DNA of 64,000 nt. It comes from Brachypterus glaber. Lineage: Eukaryota; Arthropoda; Insecta; Coleoptera; Kateretidae. Positions 43,442 through 55,144 of this stretch are shown piece by piece. The stretch's first letter is position 1. The number at the start of each line of letters is the position of its first letter. The translations under genes were made by a program, and so were the position numbers. The stretch covers positions 11,758,847-11,822,846 of the forward strand of contig OY294046.1 of assembly GCA_958510825.1 (NCBI GenBank). The letters run 5' to 3'. The notes below the pieces were generated by a model, which had not been told where the DNA came from, searched no databases, and was given only the letters and a program-made list of their open reading frames with translations.

Positions 43442-43712
43442 TGAGCGGCACGAACGAACATAGCTAATGTGAATCTGTAGAATAAGATAATTCTACTAAA
43501 ATTTAGATGGCGTCAGTAATTTCTTTAATAAAAATAAATATAGTTACACTTTTCGCCCGGCCAAGTAAATATTTTATACAAATATATTTGTTCAACAAAG
43601 AACAAATACAGAATTTGTTTGGTTGGGTGGAAGTGGGAGTGTATGTATGTCTTCTATCCTTTTTGGGTAGAACTTTTGTCCCTGTCTAATCTAACGGGAG
43701 AAATCTCCATTA

Positions 43713-44017
43713 CACCGGCACACAAAAAAAAAATTGTCTACACCGGGCGCCACCTATCTACGGGCATGTTTTTCGACCCGCTGAATACGAATTTCAAGTC
43801 AGTTTAGGCCGTCCAGCCTTAAATTTCGAGTAAATTGCAAAAAAAAACCCAAAAAATAGCGAAAATTCGATGTTTTGGCAAGAAAAAATTTTTTTTACTC
43901 GAAATTGAAGGCTGGACGGCCTAAACTGACTTGAAATTCGTATTCAGCGGGTCGAAAAACATGCCCGTAGATGGGTGGCGCCCGGTGTACAGACAATTTT
44001 TTTTTTGTGTGCCGGTG
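43713..44017. mobile_element. 305-bp near-perfect palindromic MITE (CACCGGCACAC ends, TTA TSD)
   Basis: Arms of about 125 bp (ending GGCTGGACGGCCTAAACTGA in inverted copies) surround a loop of about 50 bp. TTA flanks both ends (43710-43712, 44018-44020). The right TTA is directly followed by the TTA of the next MITE at 44024. A related CACCGGCACACAAAA end occurs at 57419. Confidence 0.88.
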
Positions 44018-44023
44018 TTATTA

Positions 44024-44158
44024 GGGCCACTTGCACCAAATTTTCGTACGGGATTAACTCGGCTAAACCGAGTTTAAGTTAAAAAGGCTGAGTTCTGATT
44101 GGTTAGCCGTCAATTTAATCCAAGTTTAAAGTTAAACCAGCATTGGTGCAAGTGGCCC
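44024..44158. mobile_element. 135-bp MITE (GGGCCACTTGCACCA ends), copy 2
   Basis: Same ends and length as 37009-37143, flanked by TTA (44021-44023, 44159-44161). It lies about 290 bp upstream of the PPCS start codon, so it may touch the promoter region. Confidence 0.9.
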
Positions 44159-44444
44159 TTAATGAGTTTGCAATGCAAACATTTCATAATCTTACTAGAG
44201 GTAATTACTTTAAAAGAAAACATATATTTCTCAAGAAAAGTAGGTTTAAGTAATTATTGATTAGTCTATTAAACTTGACTATTTCATAATTTATAGGTCA
44301 TAAAAAAAGCATTAAATGTTATACATCCAAATCTCTTAAAAACTGGTTTTAAAGAAAAAACCAAATTTCGAAACTTTAGACTTTGAAATTCAACTTTGAA
44401 CAAAGGTTTACCAAAGATTTGAAATCTTACCTAGTCATTTAAAA

Positions 44445-44573
44445 ATGGCTTCCCAGTGGGAAGAGTTCTACGCTTCCCATTTACCTCCAACTGATTTTGA
44501 AGATAACCGATCACTACTGAAAGAATTTTGCGAAAGACACAACAAATGTGGACAGAGAATCGTACTCGTAACG
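44445..44573 (+). CDS. PPCS: PPCS exon 1
   Basis: 43 codons from [18 protein letters not shown] to RIVLVT, donor GTAATA (a slightly weak donor, but phase and the following SGGTT require it). Confidence 0.93.
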
Positions 44574-47500
44574 GTAATAAAACGAAAACTATTTTTTGAG
44601 GTTATGTTTACTGTTTTTCATTATTTATTATTTTTAGTCTGGAGGAACTACTGTGCCCTTAGAACATAACACTGTAAGATTTGTAGATAATTTTAGTGCG
44701 GGAACCCGAGGGGCTGCTTCTGCAGAGTATTTTTTAGAACATGGATATGCTGTTATATTTATGCATCGGCTCAAGTCCCTGGAGCCCTTTACTAGACATT
44801 TTAACGGACAAAAATTCATGGATATGCTTGAACTACAAGAAAGAGGACCAAATACCACCATAACTGGTAATTTTCCTTAAATTATAAATTAACAAACCTG
44901 AATTTTTAAAAATATTACATTTTAGTTAAACCAGACAGTGTAGATGTCTTAGCTCCGGTTTTGTTAAGTTATAAAAATGCACAAGAATGTGGTAGAATAT
45001 TATATGTTAATTTTACAACAGTTTCGGACTATTTTTGGTTGTTACGAGCAGCTTGTGAATGTTTAGCCTCCTGTGGGCCACGAGCAATGTTGTATCTTGC
45101 AGCAGCTGTGTCTGACTTTTATGTTCCTTCAAATCATATGGTGAGTTTCTTCTATATATTACAAGCCATGTACCAGTACCAAGCATTTCAAAACTAAATT
45201 TTTCTATGTAGGGGGGGAATAGGGAAAGTTTTCCCAAGGCCCCAGCTGGCTCGGTTCGGCGCTGCGCTCTATGTAACCTATACATATATACAACATAAAA
45301 ACATTGATTTGTCAGCTGCCAGATGATCAGCATTCAGCCGACGTGATTTTCGTTGGCGGAAGGTTGGCCGTCGCGTCGGGCGGCCGACGAACCAATGTTT
45401 ATAGGGTACATTCTTAGCTATTCCAGCTGGAATTTCTAGAAATGTGATTAATAATTATAATAGGTATACCTATAGGTTCCAATTGAGGGGTAACCCCCCA
45501 TCAATTTTACGATTTTTTCTAAGTTCATAGGGGATGTTCTTTGTACATGTCAATTTCTATCTATTCTAGAAGTGTTTAACACGTTCGCTGCCGATGACGC
45601 ATATGTGGCGTCATTTGTTGGCTTAGGGGGCACTATACAGATTGAAAGCGGCAGCGAACGTATTAAGGAAAATAACTTTTTAATACATCTTTTTAAACCT
45701 TAAACATTGCCCTACAAAATAAAATTAAATTTCTGCTTTCTATCTCTACTAATAAAGCTTTGAACGCGACCGCTACATCCTATACCACTGTGCGTCGGCA
45801 GCGAACGTGTTAATAATTTCCCTCAATTGGGGAAGTGGCAGCGGCAGTGGTGAAATACTCCATGTGTATGCTAAATTTCAAATTTCCAGCAATTCACATG
45901 GGTTTAATAATTTACCCCCCGATTAGGGGGGGAGCTAAAGGGTCGGGGGTCAAATTTAAGATTTTTCCTAGGTTTGTAAAAACTTTATTGCAAAAATGTT
46001 GTTTTAATATACAGAGCGTATCGAAATTCCGCTCCCCCTTTTAACTTTTGAAAGGCTTAAGATATCAACTTTAAATTTGGAACATTTAAATATTAAATAA
46101 CATAACCCAAATATTTTTTGGTGTATCTATTTGATATGCTTGTCGGGCACAATAGAGGCAGGAGGGCAAAGGAGGGAAAGGGGGTTGTGTGATACATCAT
46201 TTTAAAGTTAAAAATCTCTATTTGATATTTTTTATTTTTATTTTTTAGGGTGTTGAATAAATGGGAATTTTCGTAATTTTTTTTTTAAAAACAGCACTTT
46301 TTTTAATGTTTAATTTCGTACTACAAAAACGTAAATTATACGTTTAAACAAATTTTAAATGATATGAATGAAAAACTCAAAAAAAATTGAAAATATAATT
46401 TAATAAGCTTTAAAATGATGTATTACACGACCCCCCTTTCTATTTAAAAAAAATGTTCTGCCGTCATTGTGCCCCTAAACATATAAAATATACACCAACA
46501 AATTATTTAGATTAAGTTATTTACGTGTTCCAAATTTCAATTTGATATCCTAAGTCGTTCAAAACTCAAGGGGGTTGGACTTTAGACATGCACTGTATGT
46601 ATGTATATTGCATATTATGCAGTGTGGTATTTTGTTTTTAGCCCACGCATAAAATTCAGTCAGGAGCGGGCGTACCAAACGTACACTTACAACTGGTTCC
46701 AAAGATGTTGGCACCTTTGGTTAGTCTATGGGTACCGCACGCTTTTGTAGTATCATTTAAATTGGAAACCGACGAAAGTATTCTTATATCAAAGGCCAGA
46801 GACTCACTAAATAAATATAAACATAAGGTAAGTGCATTTTTGCATAAAACTAGAGATCCACCGATAGGAACCGATATCAGTATTGGCATATATTGCTGAT
46901 TATAATAGGATATATGGTATCGGCGAAAGACCGGGCAAAATCCTGAGTTCCCATGTGCACCCAATCGCAAAAAATTGTCAAAACTACCACCGAATGCATT
47001 TTCCGAACCCAAAAAGTACCAATTTGGCACCCCTCTTTGTCAGCAAAAAGTCCAAACCAAACCGGACGACTGCCTGGTCCGCCTGGCCCTGCAAATTACT
47101 GATCCTTTATTGAACAAAATTAATATACCTTATTTGCGCTAGGATCCCTTCTGAGAAGACAGAAAACGTCAAAGCAATGTATGTAGTTGGTTATTCCCAA
47201 AGAATATTCTTACTTTTGGATGCCTTTTGGATATATCGGTATCCAACTATATAAGCTATATCGGTCGATCTCTACATAAAACTATAGGAAGTATAACGGA
47301 TTTACCAACTTTAATGCGGAACTTTAGTTATTAAACTATGCACTCCCCTGTATTCTCCTCACCTTTTGAAATATACATCTTTTGTATATTGAATCTGTGC
47401 AATATACGACTTTTGATTGAATCCCTGGAATATGCAACTTTTTTTTGTAAAATATGCGACTTTGTATTTTTAATCCATAAAATATACAACTTTTTTTTTG

Positions 47501-49087
47501 GATCAATGAAAAAATATTATACAACGTTTCAAGGGGTGGGGGACGCTCCCCCATACCTACGGCCCTGACTGGATTAGGGAGCGTTTGGAAAAATTAACGA
47601 AAAATTTGGCCATTTTATAAGTTTATAATTTTTTAAATGTTACGTAACATTTTTATTGACACCCACCCCCCGTCTGTAACGCGGCGTAACGTTTTCGAGA
47701 CATAGATATCAGGTCAGGTAATTTGATCAACTGCAAAAAAATCAGGGAAAATCAGGGAAACTGAAAAAAAAAAAAATCTGGCCTACATAATAAATTATTA
47801 CTAAAACAAATATTCATTCCTAAAGTTCTACCAGATGCACTCTCATTTTACAGAAAAAATGTAAAAAAATAAAAACATAATTCAAAAACGAAACGGCGTG
47901 TTTAATTTTTTTTGCTTAAATTGGTTTTAAAAACTTTTTTTTGTGTACTAAAAGCAGGAAAAATTCTAAATTTTGATCTGGAAAAAATTAGGGAATCTAA
48001 ATTTGCAAAACCTGCAAACGTAAATGAATAGATAGGTTCCCATTCGTTTCAACTTTAAATATACTTACTTTAATATCACTAGAGATCGGATTTTACCGAG
48101 TCTTGACGTCAAAATCCATAGCCGGGTACAATAAATTAATAATAATTTTATAAAAATGTTTTATAAGCTCTCAAACTACTACATTTTCAAAGAAAAGTAT
48201 ATAAATATTATGAAAATCCCCTAACGTTTTTATTTAAGTAAAAGTAAATTTTGAAAAATTAACAGATCCGAAAATTGTGATTTAGTTGGTCTTTTAAATA
48301 ATGCAAATTTTATTTAATAATATTGTAACATGGTGGCTGGGTATTCATTTTATCGAGTTAAAAAAAATCTGCCTGGCCAATCCTTTTCTATTCGCAATTA
48401 CAGCTCACGTGACGTTTATAACTTGTAAAAAATGTTTTTAAAAATTTCTTCGAAATTATTATTTTTATTTAAATCTTTTGGTTTTCATATTACAAATAAA
48501 AAACAAACTACCGACGAAATCTTTTTGTGTTTTATTCAATTTGTGAAGAGTTGACTGGAAGGTGAAATCTATTTGAACTCGTTATAAACATGTACTCTGC
48601 AGAGATCTTAAAGCTCTAAACTTGTTGAGCCCAACTAAATCGTAATTTTCAGAATTGTTATTTTTTTTATTTTCTTTTACTTAAATAAAACGTTACGGGA
48701 TTTTCATAATATTTATATAATTTTCTTTGGTAATGTAGTAGTTTTGCAACATATTAAACATTTTTATAAAATTAATATGAATTTGTTAACTTATTGTACC
48801 CGGCTATGAATTTTGACGTCACGACTCCCTAAAATCCGATGTCTAAATATCACGGATTAGATTTACCACATATTTTTCCAATACCAAATAAAGTTTAATA
48901 ATTTTAGCTAATTATCGGAAATGTGTTACAAACCAGAAGAAGTAGAGTGGTGTTTGTAACTCCAGACAATAACTACGAAGTTGTGCTCACCAGAGAACAA
49001 CTTCTCAGCGGAATGGAAATTGAAGATGTTATCGTGTCTAACGTGGTGATCAGCCACACCGACTTCATGAAGAACCATAACTATTAG
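44445..49087 (+). CDS. PPCS: PPCS, phosphopantothenate-cysteine ligase, complete
   Basis: Exons 44445-44573, 44638-44866, 44926-45140, 46642-46827 and 48908-49087 join in frame to 312 codons plus TAG (human PPCS has 311). It catalyses nucleotide-dependent joining of 4'-phosphopantothenate to cysteine, the second step of coenzyme A synthesis, in the cytosol. Features in order: SGGTTVPLE nucleotide-binding loop (residues 44-52), NFSAGTRGA (about 63-71), the [12 protein letters not shown] block at the end of exon 3, PTHKIQSG at the start of exon 4, and [16 protein letters not shown] later in exon 4, all PPCS/CoaB landmarks. The C-terminal exon ([11 protein letters not shown] to NHNY) aligns with the animal C-terminus. 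Introns 3 (1.5 kb) and 4 (2.1 kb) are swollen by transposons. The first in-frame ATG was taken; upstream is AT-rich non-coding. Confidence 0.96.
44638..44866 (+). CDS. PPCS: PPCS exon 2
   Basis: SGGTTVPLE through RGPNTTIT plus one base. Holds the nucleotide loop and the [16 protein letters not shown] segment. Confidence 0.95.
44926..45140 (+). CDS. PPCS: PPCS exon 3
   Basis: Completes the split Val codon (G-TT) and runs to [12 protein letters not shown] before GTGAGT; includes [11 protein letters not shown]. Confidence 0.95.
45580..45809. mobile_element. 230-bp TTAA-flanked MITE (CACGTTCGCTGCCG ends) in PPCS intron 3
   Basis: The inverted ends CACGTTCGCTGCCGATGACGC and GCGTCGGCAGCGAACGTG (first part) are flanked by TTAA on both sides (45576-45579, 45810-45813). 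A third, internal copy of the end (GCGGCAGCGAACGTATTAA) occurs at 45647-45665. TTAA suggests piggyBac-type mobilisation. Confidence 0.82.
46012..46595. mobile_element. TA-flanked foldback MITE in PPCS intron 3
   Basis: Same family as 18080-18812: CAG...CTG ends, TTAACTTTTGAA and GATATCAACTTTAAATTTGG in one arm with complements in the other, plus ACATCATTTTAAAG. TA lies at both edges. It ends about 45 bp before the exon 4 acceptor. Confidence 0.78.
46642..46827 (+). CDS. PPCS: PPCS exon 4
   Basis: 62 codons, [20 protein letters not shown] through SLNKYKHK, then GTAAGT. K-I-Q-S is the conserved basic catalytic segment. Confidence 0.95.
46851..47274. mobile_element. 424-bp hAT-like MITE in PPCS intron 4 (perfect 8-bp TSD)
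   Basis: The ends TAGAGATCCACCGATA and TATCGGTCGATCTCTA are inverted. A perfect 8-bp duplication CATAAAAC lies at 46843-46850 and 47275-47282. It starts 24 bases after the exon 4 donor. Confidence 0.92.
48080..48845. mobile_element. 766-bp hAT-like foldback element in PPCS intron 4 (perfect 8-bp TSD)
   Basis: TAGAGATCGGATTTTA at the left is inverted as AAAATCCGATGTCTA at the right. The arms extend over 200 bp with indels, sharing TTGACGTCAAAATCCATAG and CCGGGTACAATAA. A perfect 8-bp duplication AATATCAC lies at 48072-48079 and 48846-48853. Confidence 0.92.
48908..49087 (+). CDS. PPCS: PPCS exon 5 and stop
   Basis: 59 codons and TAG. The acceptor (AATTTTAG) lies only 54 bp after a hAT-like element's target duplication, so the branch region is confined to a short stretch. 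Confidence 0.94.
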   Translation, partial: LIIGNVLQTRRSRVVFVTPDNNYEVVLTREQLLSGMEIEDVIVSNVVISHTDFMKNHNY

Positions 49088-49245
49088 AATAATATTCCCT
49101 GGTTTAGGAATCCTAAAGAACTTAAATTTTCGCTTCAAAACTGGGATCCCTGAATAATAGTGGAACCCTAGTTCAAAAGCACCAACAGACTAGATAAATC
49201 GTCATGACGCTGACGCGTTTGTCTAGACATTTCCTCGTACGAGAA

Positions 49246-49936
49246 CAACAAGGTTTCAACTATATAAATTATAGATTTGAGTTACGATCAATCAAAATTT
49301 TAAAATCATGAAACTTACCTTAAATTTCATAATTGAGTGGTGTATTATGCTGCGATGGGCTTATATTAGGATAAATTAGTACCTATAATACACAGTTTGT
49401 TGATATTTTAAATATTAGCTAAAATAAATAATCATTTGGAACTTATATAACCCAAAAATCTATGAAAAGTAGTAGTACAACAGTGTTCCAACTGAGAACC
49501 GTTTTGCATTAAATTCACATGTTTTTTGGCTGTTTGTTTTAATGATTTGCACATAAATGCAATATTTTGCATAAATTATTATTAATCATTATTAAAATTG
49601 ATAATTAATAGTTGTTTCGCACAAGTATTCCTCATCAACCTCCATAATTTTGGTAAAAATGACAGGCCAAACTATTTATGCATTAGTGACATTGATGTGC
49701 ACATGTTAATTTTCATTAACGGAGTACCTGATTTTTAAGAAATTCAAATTGAACTTTATTATCAGTTAGAACCTCGTTGCACTAAAAAAATCTCAAAAAA
49801 TGCAGATAGAAGATGGTTGTATTGTAAATAAAATGGGCTATGTGCATAATATTTTTATTTTTTTAAGTACATATAAAAAGGTAGTAAAAATGCAAAAAAG
49901 TCGAAACCTGAAAAATGTTAGTTGAAACCTTGTTAT
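49246..49936. mobile_element. Possible element with AACAAGGTTTCAACT ends
   Basis: AACAAGGTTTCAACT at 49249 is inverted as AGTTGAAACCTTGTT at 49921, 690 bp apart. The inverted ends are short and no target duplication is visible. Part may overlap the PPCS 3' UTR. Confidence 0.4.
49423..49428 (+). terminator. Candidate PPCS polyadenylation signal AATAAA
   Basis: First canonical AATAAA I noticed after the PPCS stop, about 335 bases downstream. A non-canonical signal nearer the stop is possible. Confidence 0.4.
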
Positions 49937-50182
49937 TCTGATACAACGATTTATAACCATTTATTTTATGCCGTCGATCATCGCTTCAAGTAATACTGGA
50001 TCAAGATAATATGGCCGGTAAGGTAAGACTAATATTTACAAGAGTGTTTGTTGAAATTTGTAATTGAATTGAGCTATGCTCTGTGGAAAACTGCCAGTTC
50101 AGTATAGAAATTTTTGCTGAAGCATATCGCAACATTATGCATAACCATAACCATATATGGTTACTTAAATAAGAGTAATATT

Positions 50183-50639
50183 CTGCCGAAATTTTTGAAA
50201 AAGCATTAATAGGTTTTATCAAGGGAGGCATTGAAATCGTAAATTTTACATCATATCATTTTGACAAGAGATTTTAAAAGTTGGGTTAAGCTTTTGAAAA
50301 AAACCATCTAGGGTGAAATACAGTAAGTACTGGATTTTCTGTTAGTTTTTTGTATTTTACTATTTAAATTATTCTTATAATGCTTTATAATTAGAAAAGT
50401 TATGTAAATTAGGTTGTTTTATTTTTCCGATAAATTTTATTCTACTAATTTTAATTTTTAGAAAAAAAAAAAATCAAAGCGGATACTGTGTTTTTGCTTT
50501 AATATGTTTTGAGTTTGACAAATAAATAACCTTACTTTAAAAATTAATTCTTACCTGTCAAACCAAATCAAACTATGTTGTAAAATGTACGATTTCACCT
50601 TGATAAAACCTATTAATGCTTTTTAAAACATTTCGGCAG
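50183..50639. mobile_element. 457-bp MITE (CTGCCGAAATTTTT ends, 4-bp TSD), copy 1
   Basis: CTGCCGAAATTTTTGAAAAA at the left is inverted as AAAACATTTCGGCAG at the right; the arms run about 70 bp. TATT flanks both sides (50179-50182, 50640-50643). Copy 2 is at 55606. Confidence 0.87.
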
Positions 50640-51291
50640 TATTAATAGTATCCATCTTCGAGAAAATAGATGACATTTGTTTGTTTTATTTTATCATGTT
50701 TGGCGGTGCGCTTGAGAAAAGCGAATTTAGTTCTCTAGTTTTGCCTGAAGCAGATAAATAAACAGATTCCTAATTTAAAAATTGGATCATAAATATCAAA
50801 AAAATGTTGGCATATCAGATATTAGAAATATATTTCTAATCTGTTATAACATAGGGAGGTGTAGTGTTTTTATACAGAAGGCTAGATATTATTAGGTTAT
50901 AAAAAGAACTGGTCCAAATTAGGAATCTGCCCCTTTTAGCTCAAAAATCTTCCTAAAATTAATGAGGTATCATATAAATTTGTACATTATATACCTGATT
51001 ATTATATTAATAACAATTCGGAACTACTGATTGAAATTTTATGATTTACTGATTCATCAACTATATCCCCTTTTATCGCGGTTTAGGAAAAATTACATAT
51101 GGTAAAGGTAAATGTACTGATTTTAGTTAATATACAAAAAGTTAGATAATCATTTTATCAGGGTATTACCTAAACTAATCTAAATTTAAATAAAAGTCAA
51201 AATTTTTAAAATAAAAGGGTATATATCATATTAAAATTGTCGCCGAAAGATTAACAGAAAAGTAGTGACTTCCTAATGTTTATTTTTTTAA

Positions 51292-51683
51292 GGTATAGTT
51301 ATTTTAAACTTTCCCGCTTATAACCAATCTCGAAATTACCATAGCAACGTAAGATACGCATGCATTGTAAGCGAAATGACTAGGCCCAATTTACACAACC
51401 GTAAAACATTGACGTGCCATTAACGAGAACAAAACAATGGTTTATTCCTCTAAATTATTGGAATAAAAGCGATTTTATAAGCAAATTTTGTTTCTACTGG
51501 AATACAAAAGTGTTTTTAGCAACAGCTTTATCAATTCTTTTTTTTTACATCAAAACATCATAAAAACAAAGTAAGTAAACAAAAATTATAAATTTTGGTT
51601 ATGTTGACATTTAAAACATGCCACATGCTTCAGTGTAAATCGGACTGTGGAGTATTTAGCGGCAAATTTAAAATAACTATACC
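51292..51683. mobile_element. 392-bp TTAA-flanked MITE (GGTATAGTTATTTT ends)
   Basis: GGTATAGTTATTTTAAA and its complement at the two ends, each bordered by TTAA (51288-51291, 51684-51687). Beyond about 20 bp the arms do not match. No protein is encoded. Confidence 0.75.
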
Positions 51684-52263
51684 TTAAAAAATTAAACTTT
51701 AGTATTCCAGTAAATTATCACTGTTTTGTCTTGTTACAAAAAATTTACGACATAAATAGCTATAACATTACATTGTAGGGTAAAAATTTATTTACAGGCA
51801 ACTTTCGTAAGATAAAAAAATCAAAAGTAATATATTATAGCAATACCTACTAATTCGTGTTTGTGCATGTTTCTACTTACCAATTTTATAAATGTCCGCG
51901 CTAAATAAAAGCATGTAAAATTTGCATGCAAATTTGCATATGCAAATTTCAAATTTGTTACCGGCATTACATTAAGTAATGTTTTTAAATTTCCCGGCTT
52001 TATCTAAACACTTTTAATATTTTTTAAGGTTTAAAATGCTCAAGATTCTCTGCCGGCACTATGGCATGAAGTTTGTAGGTTAATTATTCTACTAATTAAG
52101 TAAGTACACCCTGTGACCGGTGTTACAAGACAAAAACATACGCTAGAAAGGTTTTCGTAATGTTTTACTTAATTTTAACACAAATTAAAAACTTACCTGG
52201 ACCTTAAAAAACACAACAACAACAACCAATGGCACAGTTTGATGTATGAATTAATAATAAACA

Positions 52264-52512
52264 CTAGATCATATATACATAGATGCGCCTTGAGTCCACG
52301 TCAAACCGAAATGTTTTCATTGCTATATCCAGGTAGATTTTACCTTCCCGCTTCTGGTCACCACCCACCGCTATAGTGGTTTGTTGACAAATATGTTATA
52401 CTTCACCTCCTCGCAACCTCACCGCTATAGTAGTTTGTTTACAATTGGCTTTGTATATGTTCTACATAAAACAAATCAGCATTAATGCCATATCTATGTA
52501 TATATGATCTAA
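52264..52512. repeat. Inverted-repeat unit (TAGATCATATATACATAGAT ends)
   Basis: 20-bp inverted ends. Inside, CACCGCTATAGT(G/A)GTTTGTT occurs twice in direct orientation (52368, 52421). Could be a small element; no duplication was seen. Confidence 0.6.
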
Positions 52513-53095
52513 TAATGAAACTGATAAAAGCGCCCCTAACGGTAATTTTTAAAGCGAATCCAGACCGTGACCGGTGTTACCTGTAGTTTTTGGGACAGAC
52601 CCATAAAGTGTTATAAAAAGTTATAAGAAGCAAATAGCATTCGATGAAAACTATTTAAATAATTAAAAATATATTCTTACAAAGTATAAATTCTGATTAG
52701 GAATATTAAAATACAACAGCGCAAACATGAAAATTTTTAACTAGGGACACGTGACCAACGTTAAATTTGTTTACAGAAACATAATATGAAAAAATATTTT
52801 ATTACACGGTTACGACTACAAAACTTTTTTTTAATTAGACACAAATGTTCGCTTACGAAAGAAGTACATGTACACTTACTACTGTTGAATAAAATGTTTT
52901 GCGAGCCCTGAACTCAAAAGTTCCTATAAATAAATTTTTACCCTGTAATAAAAATTAATCTCTTATTGTATTCTGCGATTTTTATATGATATTTATCTTT
53001 AAATTTATACACGTAGAACATATTTTAGTAGTTTAATTAAAAACATATCCGAAATGGAAAATATTTCAACTTTACACTAGTTTGTTGTATTTTGT

Positions 53096-53316
53096 CAATC
53101 TGAGAATGCGACTCTGACGTCACAGCGCGTAAACTAAATACCAGTCTATAGGGTAATTGAAACATATTTCTTAAGATTTAATAAATGATTTTTGTTTATA
53201 TACATTTTCTATATAATAATTATGAATTAAGTCTTAATAAATAAGTTTCAGTTACAGATACAGAGTGCTTTTTAATTTAGGCGCTGTGACGTCAGAGTCC
53301 CATTCTCAGATTGTCA
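53096..53316. mobile_element. Short inverted-repeat element (CAATCTGAGAATG ends)
   Basis: CAATCTGAGAATG and ACTCTGACGTCACAGCGC at the left are matched by the complement GCGCTGTGACGTCAGAGT... at the right: about 35-bp arms with one mismatch. Target duplication unclear. Confidence 0.72.
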
Positions 53317-55144
53317 CGAGTTTACTACAATCTCTTGCAATTTTTTTAATAAGATGGATAACCTCCACGTTATGATAAGCATTTTTGATTGAACATTCAA
53401 GGCTGCATTAAAAGTAATGGCCCCTAACACGATCTTAATCTTATTTGGGACTCTTTTCGTCTCTAAATCAGGAAATGTAGCATTTTTTTAATTTATTTTA
53501 CAAGATATTAGTTAAAGTTGAAAATTCCATATGCCTTTTGGTTTTGTGGAAGTTCCGTCACTCGTTCAAAGTCTGATTTAGTTTTATTTCAGTACCCACT
53601 TGACTTTTATTTATTGACCATATTTTAACATATCTTAAGATAATTATGTTGCCCTATTATCTGATCCTTTTTTAGAAGGATTCTATAGGGTGATTGTGTA
53701 GAAAAAAAATTGTGACAGGGTGTATGGAAAACTAGATTTATTACAATTGCATTTTGTTTGGTTGGTATCGCATATATAACATTTAGAAATAGAAATACGC
53801 CATTTTTTTGAGATGTTGATAGTTTTAGGTTTGGTTTAATAAATCAAACCTAAAACCATCAGAATAAAAAAAATGTTATGAAGCCCTCGATTTGTTTCTC
53901 TGATAGTCTATTGTTTCAAATTTACTTTTATTAGTATCAATAAGAACCTTGTATTTTTCCAGACTTTCCCGAACATCTCCTATTCCAATTAAATTCCAAG
54001 TAAATTAAATACAACTATTTTAAAGCATAAAAAATAATTTTAAATTATATATTGTAAAATAGTGGCTATTTTAAGTTTTTTTATGTTTCTGTATCGGTGT
54101 ATAGGTTCAATAATATCAAATGCTATTTTTCTTTATAAACCTTTCTATAAATTTCATTCTCCAGTTATATCTAAATTTTAAAAAATAATTGTCGTTTTTT
54201 CAGATATTATAATTATCTGTGTTAGGTAACTACTTAATTTCTTTAACTTATATAGTCCTTCCAATTATGCAAGATAGTATTTTAAAATTCCCGCGATTTT
54301 TAAGCTACATTATTGGTTAAAAACTCGTACCTTTTAACATATAAAATATTGTGACATTTTTTGTCTATGACAATGATTGACGGTCGTTAAAGCTAATAAA
54401 AGAAGAGAAAGTTACATAAAAAAATGGTTATACTTAATGTTATTTTGTATGGTATTAAAAAACGTACTTTTTTTCTTTATTCTTCATACACTCACACTAA
54501 ATTAGCATATTCTACATGTACAAACGTAAATTATATTGAACACAAGGAAAACGTCAAATTTTTAGGTTACAATTACAACTCAAGGCCTATCCCGAGGCTC
54601 ACATAACAACCATTACAAGATACATGACGACACATCAAGCCAATCCTGGCATCGCATTCTTATGTACTATGCTTGTTATGCGAGTCTTTGGATAGGTCCT
54701 TTCCAGGAAAACAGTACCGAAATCTGTTAAATTTTTGATACACTAAGGTTTATGCATAATTATGCTATTTATGCGCTCTGTGGTGTAAAACGGGCCGCGT
54801 TCCTTACTATCTTGCATAATTGGACGGAGTATATTAAAACTTTGGAAAGGTGATTAGATATAATTTTTTTGAAACTTTTAGTAAAGCATTTTCAAATTTT
54901 GCCATGTAATCTGGGTCCTAGATTTTACGCCAAGTTATTGAGACCTTTGAGGCAAACAAAAACAACCGGCAACCACAATATTTCATGCTTAGTATAATTC
55001 GTTTAACCAGCAGGTAAAGATATTGTAAATATTTTATTTATGTACAATGCATTATCCTTAAATTAGATTAGAGTCTGATCGTTTTTTTGAAAAATTTCGG
55101 TATTTGAAAATGACTTATAAAAAATAGCTAATTATTTGACTGTA

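Larger units (their letters stand above)
49937..55144. other. Gene-free AT-rich stretch with several small elements
   Basis: No exon or protein family was recognised on either strand. It contains the elements at 50183, 51292, 52264 and 53096, a GTGACCGGTGTTAC block occurring at 52115 and 52567, and otherwise unassigned AT-rich DNA. Confidence 0.55.

Noticed and set aside
45212..45420. Relatively GC-rich stretch in PPCS intron 3 considered as an extra exon
   Set aside because: Exons 3 and 4 join in phase and match the family without it, and no frame with both splice sites gives PPCS-like sequence.
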